Assembly (NCBI GenBank): GCA_022711435.1
Contig: JAKLFB010000010.1
Span: forward strand, 92,352 to 156,351
Reading direction: 5' to 3'
Source of the DNA: Verrucomicrobiota bacterium
GTDB lineage: Bacteria > Verrucomicrobiota > Verrucomicrobiia > Limisphaerales > UBA1319
DNA: 64,000 nt
The number at the start of each line of letters is the position of its first letter. Positions within the stretch are counted from its first letter, which is position 1. The notes beneath the pieces were generated by a model. The model was not told where the DNA came from, did not search any database, and saw nothing but the letters and a program-made list of their open reading frames with translations. A program made the translations under genes and the position numbers. This document shows, one piece after another, positions 34,880-43,585 of the stretch.

Positions 34880-36814
34880 ATGCAATCGGAACCCGAGCCC
34901 CGTGTGGGCGTTCTCGGCCTCGGCCTGATGGGCGCGGCGCGGGCGCTGGCCGGCCTGCTGGGGCTGGCTTGCGGGTTCAGCGGGGTTTCAGCGCGAGCCG
35001 CCGATGGCGCATCGGCGGCGCCGCTGTCGTTGTCGCCGGCGGTCCTTCTGGCAGACAGGGCGGGCCAGAGTCTGTATGTCGCCTGCACGGGCGCCAATCG
35101 TGTCCTTGTCGTCAGCCAGTCGAGCGGCAAGGTCATGCGGGCAATTCCGATGCCAGCCCGGCCGTCGGGCCTGGCGATTTCGCGGGACGGCGACAGGCTG
35201 TTTGTCACGTGCGCCGCCCCGGAAAGCATCGTGTGCGCGGTGGACCCGGCGAGCGGGGCGATCCTGCAATCGTTTCCCGCCGGCCACACGGCCACGGCCC
35301 CCGTGCTCGCCGCAGACGGCCGCACCCTTTTTCTTTGCCATCGGTTCCAGGATGAAGTCGGCTTCCTTGACCTCGGCACGGGCCGGATCGATCGCAGGGT
35401 CCGCGTTGCGCGAGAGCCGGTGGCGGCGGTTGTGACGCCCGATGGACGCTATCTCCTGGTCGCCAACCACCTGCACAACGGGCGCGCCGACTCGGCGGAG
35501 GCGGCCGCGGTGGTCTCGGTGATTGACATCGCATCCGCCCGGGTGATCAGGGAGCTTCGATTGCCCGGCGGAAGCGGCGTCTTGGCGGACATCGGGATAT
35601 CGCCCGACGGCCGCTACGCCGCGGTCACCCATCTGCTGGCTCGATTCTATCTGCCCACAACGCAGGTCCATCAGGGCTGGATGAACACCAACGCGCTCAC
35701 CCTGATCGACCTGTCGGCGCTGGAGATTGTCAACACCGTGCTGCTGGATTCCGTGGATCGCGGGTCGGCGAACCCGTGGGGCATCGCCTGGACCGCCGAT
35801 GGCGAGACTCTCGTGGTCGCTCACGCGGGCGCGCACGAGCTCAGCCTGATCGATTTCCAGGGGCTGCTGAAGAAGCTGCCGGCGCGGCGGACGGACAGCG
35901 CGGGCTCGGATGCAGCGGATCCAGAAACTGCCGCATCCAAGGAGAGCATCCCGAGCGACCTCGCCTTTCTGACGGGCTTGCGGCGTCGCGTTCCGCTGCC
36001 GCCCGGCGACCTCGGCCCGCGGGGAGTCGCCGCCGTCGGCCGCCGGATCTGGACGGCCAACTACTTCAGCGACACGCTCACCTGCATCGACCTGTCGGCC
36101 CCCGGGCAATCCGCCGGGTCGATCGCCCTCGGGCCAAAGGCGGAAATGGGGCCGATCCGCCGCGGCGAGTTCTTCTTTCACAGCGCGAGCATCTGTTTCC
36201 AGGGCTGGCAGAGCTGCGCCAGCTGCCACCCGGGAGACGGGCGGGCCGACGCCCTGAACTGGGATCTGCTCAATGACGGTCTCGGCAACCCGAAGAACAA
36301 CCGCAGCCTGCTGCTGACACACCGCATGCAGCCATCGATGAGCATGGGCGTGCGGCCCACGGCCGAGGCGGCCGTCCGCGCCGGCATCCAGCATATCCTG
36401 TTCACCGTCCAGCCGGAAACCGTCGCCGATGCCATCGACGAGTATCTGAAATCGCTCGAGCCGGTCCCCAGCCCGCGGCTGATCCAGGGCCGATTGTCGC
36501 CCGCGGCCGAGCGAGGCCGGCGGCTGTTCGAAGATGTCCGCGTCGGCTGCGCCGAGTGCCATCGGGGCGGGCAGTTCACCGACGGGAAGCCCCATGATGT
36601 CGGCACGCGCGCAGAGCTGGATCCGCCAGAAGACAGGTTCTTCACGCCCACACTGATCGAGGTGTGGCGCACGGCGCCGTATCTGCACGACGGCTCCGCG
36701 CCGACCCTCGAGGACGTGCTCGATGGGCGCAACGCTGGCGACTTGCACGGGCGGACGCTGCATCTGACACCCGATCGGATCGATGACTTGGCCGAGTATG
36801 TCCTGTCCCTTTGA
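34880..36814 (+). CDS. Beta-propeller dihaem cytochrome c protein
   Basis: Exported protein of 644 residues. A signal peptide ends near residue 40 (GLACGFSGVSARA); an ATG at 34928 would give a shorter leader. The middle is a YVTN-type seven-bladed propeller (QSLYVACTGANRVLVV, RDGDRLFVTCAAPESIV, DGRYLLVANHLHNG). The C-terminal third is a cytochrome c peroxidase/MauG-like part with two haem sites, CASCH and CAECH, and EVWRTAPYLHDGSAPTLEDV. It probably transfers electrons in the periplasm. First gene of an apparent operon with the HzsA-like, sulfatase and PLP genes. Confidence 0.87.
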   Translation: MQSEPEPRVGVLGLGLMGAARALAGLLGLACGFSGVSARAADGASAAPLSLSPAVLLADRAGQSLYVACTGANRVLVVSQSSGKVMRAIPMPARPSGLAISRDGDRLFVTCAAPESIVCAVDPASGAILQSFPAGHTATAPVLAADGRTLFLCHRFQDEVGFLDLGTGRIDRRVRVAREPVAAVVTPDGRYLLVANHLHNGRADSAEAAAVVSVIDIASARVIRELRLPGGSGVLADIGISPDGRYAAVTHLLARFYLPTTQVHQGWMNTNALTLIDLSALEIVNTVLLDSVDRGSANPWGIAWTADGETLVVAHAGAHELSLIDFQGLLKKLPARRTDSAGSDAADPETAASKESIPSDLAFLTGLRRRVPLPPGDLGPRGVAAVGRRIWTANYFSDTLTCIDLSAPGQSAGSIALGPKAEMGPIRRGEFFFHSASICFQGWQSCASCHPGDGRADALNWDLLNDGLGNPKNNRSLLLTHRMQPSMSMGVRPTAEAAVRAGIQHILFTVQPETVADAIDEYLKSLEPVPSPRLIQGRLSPAAERGRRLFEDVRVGCAECHRGGQFTDGKPHDVGTRAELDPPEDRFFTPTLIEVWRTAPYLHDGSAPTLEDVLDGRNAGDLHGRTLHLTPDRIDDLAEYVLSL

Positions 36815-36857
36815 ACGCGGTAAAATCCGGATCCATCGCCATGAAAGCCAGCCCTAA

Positions 36858-37157
36858 GGGTCTGTGCAAATATTACTTCCGATTTTGGCGGGAGCGCCGC
36901 CGGGCCAGATGCGAGGCGCCTGCCTGCCGCGGCGGCGCAGGCAGGCGAGTGGAGGGAGTGTATCCCCTGCGATACTCGACCGACCGAGCCACGAAGCAGA
37001 TGGCCCGGCGCCGCCCCGCCCCGCAGGGCTGGGGGCCTTGGGCGCGCTGGCTGTGTTGCTCCTCGCTCACAGACCGCGCGGGTATGCTCGCTCGTCGCGC
37101 CTTGCCAGCCCGCCCAATCCCCTCCAGCAAAATCGGAATTCATTTTTGCACAGACCC
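36858..37157. mobile_element. MITE-like element, copy 2 (300 bp), in frame within a coding start
   Basis: Same element as at 17514-17786 with slightly more divergent termini (GGGTCTGTGCAAATATTA left end) and flanked by TAA at 36855-36857 and 37158-37160. It carries an extra palindrome of about 29 bp (36918-36946, CCTGCCTGCC arms) that copy 1 lacks. Element plus duplicated TAA is 303 bp, a multiple of three, and the host reading frame stays open across it. Confidence 0.85.
36918..36946. repeat. Small GCCTGCCTGCC palindrome nested in the MITE
   Basis: A 29-bp near-perfect palindrome with arms GCCTGCCTGCCGC and GCGCAGGCAGGC. It is absent from the matching place in copy 1 of the element. Similar hairpins occur at 53055-53087 and 53181-53213, and a half copy lies near 40628. 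Confidence 0.7.
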
Positions 37158-37182
37158 TAAGGCCGCCGGATCGAAGCGGCGG

Positions 37183-40100
37183 ATGAGCGTGTGGATCGGG
37201 CTGATCGCGGCGGGCCTGCTGATGGCGGCCCCCGGCCGCGCCCTGGAAGGCATCGAGCTGGCGCGCTACCGGCTCGGAACTCTCGAACAGGCCGTGCACG
37301 ACCTGATCCGAATCCACGGCACGAACTATCCGAACGGGGGGGCGTTCCTGGATCGAATGGCCGGCCTGCGCCAGCGCCTGGATTCGGGGCAAACCGGCGG
37401 GGCCATCGAGGCGGATGTGGCGGCTTTGCAGCAGGAGGCCCTTCTGTCGAATCCGATTCTCGAGTCGCGTCCTTTGCTGGTCGTCAAGCGCCGGCCTGCG
37501 CGAAGGGCGGGGGGAGGGCCGGGTCTGGACATCGCGATGCCCTCGAACCACGAGTGCAACTCGTCCCTGGCGCGCACGGGCTACGACAACGAGCTGTGCG
37601 TGCTTTCATCCATCAGCCCGCGCGGCGAGCTGCGCGGTTTGTATCGCCCACCCGCCGGAGGCTATGTGGGCGAGATCGACCTGCATTGGGATGGGGATCG
37701 GCTGCTGTTCACCCAATCGGACGCCGCGAACTGGAAGGTGTTCGAGATGCATTCCGACGGCAGCGGGCTTCGCCAAGTGTCCGCCATGCCGGACGACGTC
37801 GACAGCTTTGATGCGTGCTATCTTCCGAACGGAAAAATCATCTTCGGTTCGACGGGATCGTTTCAATCGGTTCCTTGCTGGCACGGCCTGCGCCGAGTCG
37901 CAACGCTCTATCGGATGGATGCCGACGGCTCCCGGATCCGCCAGCTCTGCTTCGATCAGGACCACGACCTGCATCCGACCGTGTTGCCGAGCGGCCAGGT
38001 GCTCTACCACCGATGGGACTACACCGGGATCAATCACATCTACCTGCGGGAGCTGATGCTGATGAACCCCGACGGCGCCGGTCAGCGGGCCATCTACGGG
38101 AGCGGCTCCTGGTATCCGAACGCGCTCTATTTTCCGCGCCCGCTCCCGGAGGTTGCCGGCCAGATTCTATGCATTCTGTCCGGATACCACGGGGTGCATC
38201 GGATGGGTCAGCTGGTCGTCATCGACACGACTCGAGGCTGGCACGAGGCCGACGGCATCGTCCAGCGCATATCCGGCCAGGGAGATCCCTTGCAGCCGCG
38301 GGTGAAGGATAATCTGGTCGATGCCGACTGGCCGAAGTTCCTGCACCCGTATCCGCTGAGCGAAAAGCAGTTTCTCGTCGCGGCATGGCTCCAGCCCAAA
38401 GGAAGCTGGGGCATCTATCTGGCCGACGTGTTCGACAATCTGGTGCGGGTGAGGGAGGAGCCCGGCTGGGCGCTGCTCGAGCCCGTTCCGCTGGCGCCGC
38501 GGCCCGCGCCTCCGATCGTGCCCGACCAGGTGGATCCGAGCCGGCGGGATGGGCTCGTCTATCTGCACGACGTTCATGCCGGGCCGGGGCTGAAAGGCGT
38601 GCCGCGGGGCACGGTGAAACGCCTGCGGGTGCTGGCATATCATTACGGCTACCCGGGCCTTGCAGGCCCGGATCGGATCGGCTATGGCGGTCCTTGGGAA
38701 GTCATGCGGATCCTGGGCACAGTGCCGATCGAGACCGATGGCTCGGCGCTGTTCCGTGTGCCGGCCAACACGCCGATCGCACTGCAGCCGCTGGACGATC
38801 AGGGACAGGCAGTCCAGCTCATGCGCAGCTGGTTCACCGTGATGCCCGGGGAGGTCGCCTCGTGCGCGGGCTGCCACGAGCGGCCCGCAGACGCCGCCGC
38901 GCGGCCGGCCCTGGCCGCCCGGCGGCCCCCGCGCGAACTGACGCCGTGGCGGGGTCCAGCACGCGGCTTCGACTTCGAACGCGAGGTGCAGCCGGTCCTG
39001 GATCGCCACTGCGTCCGATGCCATGACGGAAGCCAGCCTCCCCTCGGGTCGATGCAGGCCCAACCGCTCGATCTCCGCCCAACCTCACAGGTTCCCAACT
39101 ATGCAGGACGCCGCATCAGCCAGATGGGGATCGACCGGCTCCATCCCCAGATGCTCGCCGACACTCGAGGCATTCTCAAATATGCGCCCGCCTACGACGC
39201 GCTCATCCCATACCTTCGCCGCGTGGGCATCGAGGACGATGTATCGCTGCTGATGCCGGGCGAGTATCAAGCCGACACGAGCCCGCTGGTCCAGTTGCTC
39301 CGCAAGGGCCACCGCGGGGTCGCGCTCGACGCCGAGTCATGGGACCGGCTGGTGACGTGGATCGACCTGAACGCCCCCTGCCACGGGACCTGGGGCGAGG
39401 TGTATCCGATCCCCGATGGCGCCCACGAGCGCCGGATGGCGTTGCGGCGGCAGTTCGGCGGCCCCACAGACGATCCGGAGCAGATCCCGGACGCCCCCTG
39501 CCAGATCCCCCCTCGAGCGGAAACTGCGTCCGCGACTCCCGCAGACCCCGCGGTCCTCGAGACACCGGACGATCCTCCGCTCGTCGTTCGAGACGAGCCC
39601 TTGGGCCGAAGGACCATCCCCCTCGGAGACGGCATCACGCTCGATCTGGTTCGGATCCCCGCAGGCGAGTTCGCAATGGGGGACCCGGGCGGCGAACCGG
39701 ACGAGCGCCCGGCCGTGCGCGAATCCATCCCCGAACCATTCTGGATGGGTGCATGCGAAATCAGCAACGAGCAGTTCCGGCGGTTCGATCCCCGCCACTC
39801 CAGCCGCTATTATGCGAAGCGGTATCCCGCAACGGAGCCGGCGGCGCCCAGCTACGTGGGGCCGGGGGCGCGGGGTTTGGATCTCGATGGAGATCGGCAG
39901 CCGGCGGTGCGCGTCTCATGGGATCAGGCGATGGCCTTTTGCCGCTGGCTGTCGGCGCGCACCGGCTTGCGGTTCGATCTCCCCACCGAGGCGCAATGGG
40001 AGTGGGCATGCCGGGCCGGCACCCGGACCCCCTGGAGCTTCGGCGGACGCGACACTGACTTCTCTCGGTGGGCGAATCTGGCCGATTCATCGTTCGGCAA

Positions 40101-40497
40101 AGGCCTTGGCAAGGATGGCAAGCAGATCACGGGAGGCCTCGAGCATCTGGTCATCGAAGGCGCCTCATTGAGCGATGTCCGGTTCAACGACGGGGCCGTC
40201 GTCACAGCCGAGACGGGCCGCTATAGCCCCAACGCATGGGGCGTGCACGACATGCACGGCAACGCCGCCGAATGGACCCGCAGCCTGTATGGATCCTATT
40301 CCCGCCGCCGCGACCCGCCCGGCGAAGACATCGCGACCGGCAGCCGCCAGGTGGTCCGCGGCGGATCGTTCTTCGATCCTCCCGGCCGGAGCCGCAGCGC
40401 CTCCCGCCTGGCGTATCCGCCCTGGCGGCGCGTCTTCAATGTTGGCTTCCGCGTCGTGTGCAAAGATGTCAGTATTCCCGTCTCGGAAAAACCATGA
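37183..40497 (+). CDS. HzsA-like dihaem protein fused to a SUMF1 domain
   Basis: Exported protein of 1104 residues from ATG 37183, with a signal peptide (SVWIGLIAAGLLMAAPGRA). It has a propeller-like N-terminal half (DLHWDGDRLLFTQSDA, TGINHIYLRELMLMNPDG) resembling the hydrazine synthase alpha subunit family; two haem sites, CAGCH (561-565) and CVRCH (610-614); and a C-terminal SUMF1/FGE-like domain (about 820-1096: IPAGEFAMGD, WEWACRAGTRTPWSFGG, GNAAEWTRS, VVRGGSF). The catalytic Cys pair of true formylglycine-generating enzymes is missing, so that domain is probably not an FGE. The reading frame is also open from ATG 36841 through the MITE; before insertion that was probably the start. Confidence 0.82.
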   Translation: MSVWIGLIAAGLLMAAPGRALEGIELARYRLGTLEQAVHDLIRIHGTNYPNGGAFLDRMAGLRQRLDSGQTGGAIEADVAALQQEALLSNPILESRPLLVVKRRPARRAGGGPGLDIAMPSNHECNSSLARTGYDNELCVLSSISPRGELRGLYRPPAGGYVGEIDLHWDGDRLLFTQSDAANWKVFEMHSDGSGLRQVSAMPDDVDSFDACYLPNGKIIFGSTGSFQSVPCWHGLRRVATLYRMDADGSRIRQLCFDQDHDLHPTVLPSGQVLYHRWDYTGINHIYLRELMLMNPDGAGQRAIYGSGSWYPNALYFPRPLPEVAGQILCILSGYHGVHRMGQLVVIDTTRGWHEADGIVQRISGQGDPLQPRVKDNLVDADWPKFLHPYPLSEKQFLVAAWLQPKGSWGIYLADVFDNLVRVREEPGWALLEPVPLAPRPAPPIVPDQVDPSRRDGLVYLHDVHAGPGLKGVPRGTVKRLRVLAYHYGYPGLAGPDRIGYGGPWEVMRILGTVPIETDGSALFRVPANTPIALQPLDDQGQAVQLMRSWFTVMPGEVASCAGCHERPADAAARPALAARRPPRELTPWRGPARGFDFEREVQPVLDRHCVRCHDGSQPPLGSMQAQPLDLRPTSQVPNYAGRRISQMGIDRLHPQMLADTRGILKYAPAYDALIPYLRRVGIEDDVSLLMPGEYQADTSPLVQLLRKGHRGVALDAESWDRLVTWIDLNAPCHGTWGEVYPIPDGAHERRMALRRQFGGPTDDPEQIPDAPCQIPPRAETASATPADPAVLETPDDPPLVVRDEPLGRRTIPLGDGITLDLVRIPAGEFAMGDPGGEPDERPAVRESIPEPFWMGACEISNEQFRRFDPRHSSRYYAKRYPATEPAAPSYVGPGARGLDLDGDRQPAVRVSWDQAMAFCRWLSARTGLRFDLPTEAQWEWACRAGTRTPWSFGGRDTDFSRWANLADSSFGKGLGKDGKQITGGLEHLVIEGASLSDVRFNDGAVVTAETGRYSPNAWGVHDMHGNAAEWTRSLYGSYSRRRDPPGEDIATGSRQVVRGGSFFDPPGRSRSASRLAYPPWRRVFNVGFRVVCKDVSIPVSEKP

Positions 40498-40510
40498 ACG
40501 GACGGCAGCG

Positions 40511-42559
40511 ATGAGAGCACATATCCAGTCTACTGGCTCGAGGGGGAGATCGTCTCGAACCGCCGAGCGGGCTTCCGGCCTGCGAGCAGCATGGCCAGAC
40601 GCAGCGTCAGATGTCTCGCCGCGCGAGGCCTGCCTGCCGACGCGGCGCAGCCGGGGCGCGCAGCCTGCGCGCTTCTGCGCGTGGATATGGCTCCTCTTGG
40701 GCTTCTTTCTCGGGCACCCGGCGTTCGCGGCCGGCCTCGAGGAGCGGCCGAACATCCTGTGGATCACCGCCGAGGATCTTTGCCCGAATCTGGGCTGTTA
40801 CGGGGATGAATACGCCCGCACACCGAGCCTGGACGCGTTCGCCCGCGAAAGCGTCCGGTATACGCGGGCCTTCGCGACGGCGCCGGTCTGCTCGCCGGCG
40901 CGTTCGTGTCTGATCACGGGGATGTATGCGACGTCCCTGGGAACCCAGCGGCTCCGATCGCGGTTCCCGGTGCCCAAGGAGATCCGCGGTTTTGCGGCGC
41001 TGCTGCGGGAATCGGGCTACTACACGGCCAACAACGTCAAGACGGACTACAACCTGCGCAACGAGCCGGCCTTCATTCGGGACTGCTGGGACGAATCGTC
41101 GGCCGGAGCGCACTGGCGCGGCCGGCGGCAGGGCCAGCCCTTCTTCGCCGTGGTCAATCTGATGACCACCCACCAGTCGCGCGCAAGCGCATGGCCGGCG
41201 GATGAATTCGAAAGGGGCGTGGGCGCCCGTTTGACGCCCGGCGAACGGCACGATCCGGCCCGGGCGCCCCTGCCGCCCTACTACCCGGACACCCCCGAGG
41301 CGCGGCGCGCCTGGGCCCGCTACCATGACTGCATCACAGCCATGGACCGCGAGGCGGGCGCCCTGCTGCAACAGCTGGCCGACGACGGGCTCGCCGGCAA
41401 CACGATCGTGTTTTTCTTCGGCGACAATGGGATGGGGCTGCCGCGGGGCAAACGATGCCTCTGGGACACCGGCCTGCAAGTGCCGCTGCTGGTGCGCGTG
41501 CCGGAGAAGTTCCGCGCGCTCGCGCCCGGCGCCCCCGGCGGCTCGACCGATCGGCTGGTCAGCTTCGTCGATTTCGCGCCCACGGTCCTGAGCCTGTGCG
41601 GGGCGCCCGCGCCCGCCTCGATGCAAGGCATCGCCTTCCTGGGACCGGCAGCCGGCAAGCCCCGGGATTGCGTCTTCGGCGCCCGCGACCGGGTCGACGA
41701 AGCCTTCGATCTGTCCCGATCCGTTCGCGATCCCCGCTATCTCTACATCCGCAACTTCATGCCGCACTTGTCCTGGATGCAGCCGGAGGCCTACTCGGAT
41801 CAGGCGGCGTTCCGCCGGGAGCTGCGGCGCCTGGCGGCTGAAGACAAGCTCGCCGGCGGCCCGCTCACCTATGCCGCGCCCCGCAAACCGATCGAGGAGC
41901 TCTATGACACCGAGGCCGACCCCCACCAGATCCGCAACCTCTCCGCCAGCCCGGACCACGCGGCCGTCCTCGAGCGGATGCGGGCCGCCTTGAACGCCTG
42001 GATCCTCTCCACGCGCGACGCGGGATTCCTCACGGAACCTCAGGTCCGGGAGCGGATCGGCGCCGCTGGCACACCGCTCGATCTCGCGCGCGACCCGGCG
42101 CGCTATCCCCTGGCTCGCCTGCTCAAAGCGGCAGGCTCGGTGGGACGGCCGGAGGCGGCCGGGCTGCAGTTGAAGATGCTCCGGGATCCCGACGACGGCG
42201 TGCGCTACTGGGCGGCCGTGGGGCTGCACGCGGCTGGAGGCGCCGCCGAGGCGGCCCGGGCGGCGTTGCGCGACGCGATCGAGGACCGCTCGCCCGTCGT
42301 CCGGATCGAGGCGGCCTCCGCGCTCGCGCGGATGGGCGAAGACAGGGATGCCCTCGGCCTTCTGGCCAGGGATCTGCAAGCGGGCGAGCCCGACGTTGCT
42401 CTCCACGCCGCGCGATCGCTCCAGTTGCTCGGCGACATCGCTCGGCCAGCCTGGCCCGCGATGCGCGAGGCCCTCGAACGCGCGCGGCGCGATGAGCCGG
42501 CCGTGGGCGATCCGGCAATGTTCCTGCGCTTCAGCCTCGAATCGGCATTGGGGCAATGA
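40511..42559 (+). CDS. Sulfatase with C-terminal HEAT repeats
   Basis: Predicted exported type I sulfatase of 682 residues. Catalytic motif CSPAR has Cys127, the residue converted to formylglycine in this family; RPNILWITAEDLCPNLGCYG and FFGDNGMGLPRGKR supply metal ligands. The C-terminal region (about 535-660) has three HEAT-like units (VRYWAAVGLHAAGG, VVRIEAASALARMG, VALHAARSLQLLG). The N-terminus is unusually long: about 55 residues precede the hydrophobic signal (WIWLLLGFFLGHPAFA), partly encoded by a GCCTGCCTGCC repeat fragment. It lies 13 bases after the HzsA-like gene and overlaps the PLP gene. Confidence 0.87.
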   Translation: MRAHIQSTGSRGRSSRTAERASGLRAAWPDAASDVSPREACLPTRRSRGAQPARFCAWIWLLLGFFLGHPAFAAGLEERPNILWITAEDLCPNLGCYGDEYARTPSLDAFARESVRYTRAFATAPVCSPARSCLITGMYATSLGTQRLRSRFPVPKEIRGFAALLRESGYYTANNVKTDYNLRNEPAFIRDCWDESSAGAHWRGRRQGQPFFAVVNLMTTHQSRASAWPADEFERGVGARLTPGERHDPARAPLPPYYPDTPEARRAWARYHDCITAMDREAGALLQQLADDGLAGNTIVFFFGDNGMGLPRGKRCLWDTGLQVPLLVRVPEKFRALAPGAPGGSTDRLVSFVDFAPTVLSLCGAPAPASMQGIAFLGPAAGKPRDCVFGARDRVDEAFDLSRSVRDPRYLYIRNFMPHLSWMQPEAYSDQAAFRRELRRLAAEDKLAGGPLTYAAPRKPIEELYDTEADPHQIRNLSASPDHAAVLERMRAALNAWILSTRDAGFLTEPQVRERIGAAGTPLDLARDPARYPLARLLKAAGSVGRPEAAGLQLKMLRDPDDGVRYWAAVGLHAAGGAAEAARAALRDAIEDRSPVVRIEAASALARMGEDRDALGLLARDLQAGEPDVALHAARSLQLLGDIARPAWPAMREALERARRDEPAVGDPAMFLRFSLESALGQ

Positions 42560-43521
42560 GGATCGGGATTCCATCCTGGGACGACATTCGGGCAGCGGCC
42601 GGCTGCCTCGAGGGCAAGGCCCATCGCACGCCGGTCCTGACGTCGGCCGGGATCGATGCGCTCGCGGGCGCCCGGCTGTTTTTCAAGTGCGAGAACTTTC
42701 AGAGATCGGGCGCGTTCAAGTTCCGGGGCGCGTATCACGCCGTCAGCCGGCTGAGCCCCGAGGAGGCGCGCCGGGGCGTCCTCACCCATTCGTCGGGCAA
42801 CCATGCGGCGGCGCTGGCCTTGGCGGCATCGCTGCGCGGCATCCCGGCACACATCGTCATGCCGAGCAACGCCTCGATCGCAAAGCGGCGCGCGGTCGAG
42901 GCCTACGGGGGTCAGATCGTGCTGTGCGAGCCCACGCTGGCAGCCCGCGAGGAAACCGCCAAGCGCGTGTTTCGCGAGACCGGGGCGGCGCTGGTTCATC
43001 CCTACGACGATCCCGCAGTCATTGCCGGCCAGGGCACCGTCGCGCTCGAGCTCATCGAGCAGGAACCGGATCTGGACTTCATCATCGCGCCCGTGAGCGG
43101 CGGCGGGCTGATCAGCGGGATCGCCCTGGCAGCGGCCGCATGGCCCAATATCGAGCTGCTGGCCGCCGAGCCCGAGCAGGCGGACGACGCATTCCAGTCC
43201 CTTCGCGCTGGCCGGCTGGTCCGGCCCGCATCGACCGACACCATCGCCGACGGCCTGCGGGCGTCCCTGAGCGAGCGGACCTTCTCGGTGATCCAGCGGC
43301 GGGTGCGGGAGATCATCACCGTCAGCGAGGCGGAGATCATCGCGGCCATGCGGCTGCTGTGGGAACGGATGAAGCTCGTGATCGAGCCATCATCGGCGAC
43401 GCCCCTGGCGGCGGTCTTGAAAAGAAGGGAGCGGTTTCAGGGAAGCCGCGCGGGGCTGATGCTCACGGGCGGGAACGTGGATCTGGACGCGCTGCCGTGG
43501 CAGGCGCGCCGGAATGGATAA
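42556..43521 (+). CDS. PLP-dependent threonine dehydratase/serine racemase family enzyme
   Basis: Fold-type II PLP enzyme of 321 residues. The cofactor lysine is K55 in RSGAFKFRGA; HSSGNHAAALALAASL binds substrate; VSGGGLISG is the phosphate-binding glycine loop; EPSSATPLAAVLK lies near the end. No C-terminal ACT regulatory domain is present, so the length fits serine racemase or catabolic threonine dehydratase; the two cannot be separated by eye. The ATG overlaps the sulfatase stop by four bases, indicating coupling, though a metabolic link to the sulfatase is not obvious. Cytosolic. Confidence 0.88.
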   Translation: MRIGIPSWDDIRAAAGCLEGKAHRTPVLTSAGIDALAGARLFFKCENFQRSGAFKFRGAYHAVSRLSPEEARRGVLTHSSGNHAAALALAASLRGIPAHIVMPSNASIAKRRAVEAYGGQIVLCEPTLAAREETAKRVFRETGAALVHPYDDPAVIAGQGTVALELIEQEPDLDFIIAPVSGGGLISGIALAAAAWPNIELLAAEPEQADDAFQSLRAGRLVRPASTDTIADGLRASLSERTFSVIQRRVREIITVSEAEIIAAMRLLWERMKLVIEPSSATPLAAVLKRRERFQGSRAGLMLTGGNVDLDALPWQARRNG

Positions 43522-43534
43522 GCCCGCCTCCTTA

Positions 43535-43585
43535 GGGTCTGTGCAAAAATTAATTCCGATTTTGCTGGAGGGGATTGGGCGGGCT
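43535..43585. mobile_element. Solo end of the MITE-like element
   Basis: Fifty-one bases identical to the right terminus of copy 1 (17736-17786, reversed): GGGTCTGTGCAAAAATTA, TTCCGATTTTGCTGGAGGGG and ATTGGGCGGGCT, preceded by TTA at 43532-43534. Similarity stops abruptly at 43585, inside the stop codon of the TPR gene on the minus strand. It is a truncated copy. Confidence 0.8.

Noticed and set aside
36178..37551. A 457-codon minus-strand frame crossing MITE copy 2
   Set aside because: Composed of antisense cytochrome, the repeat element and antisense HzsA-like gene; the same translated repeat appears at 17510-17823, showing it is just the element.
37183..40497. Calling the C-terminal SUMF1 domain a working formylglycine-generating enzyme for the next-door sulfatase
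   Set aside because: The active-site cysteines of true FGEs are absent near the end (RSRSASRLAYPP lies at the expected place).
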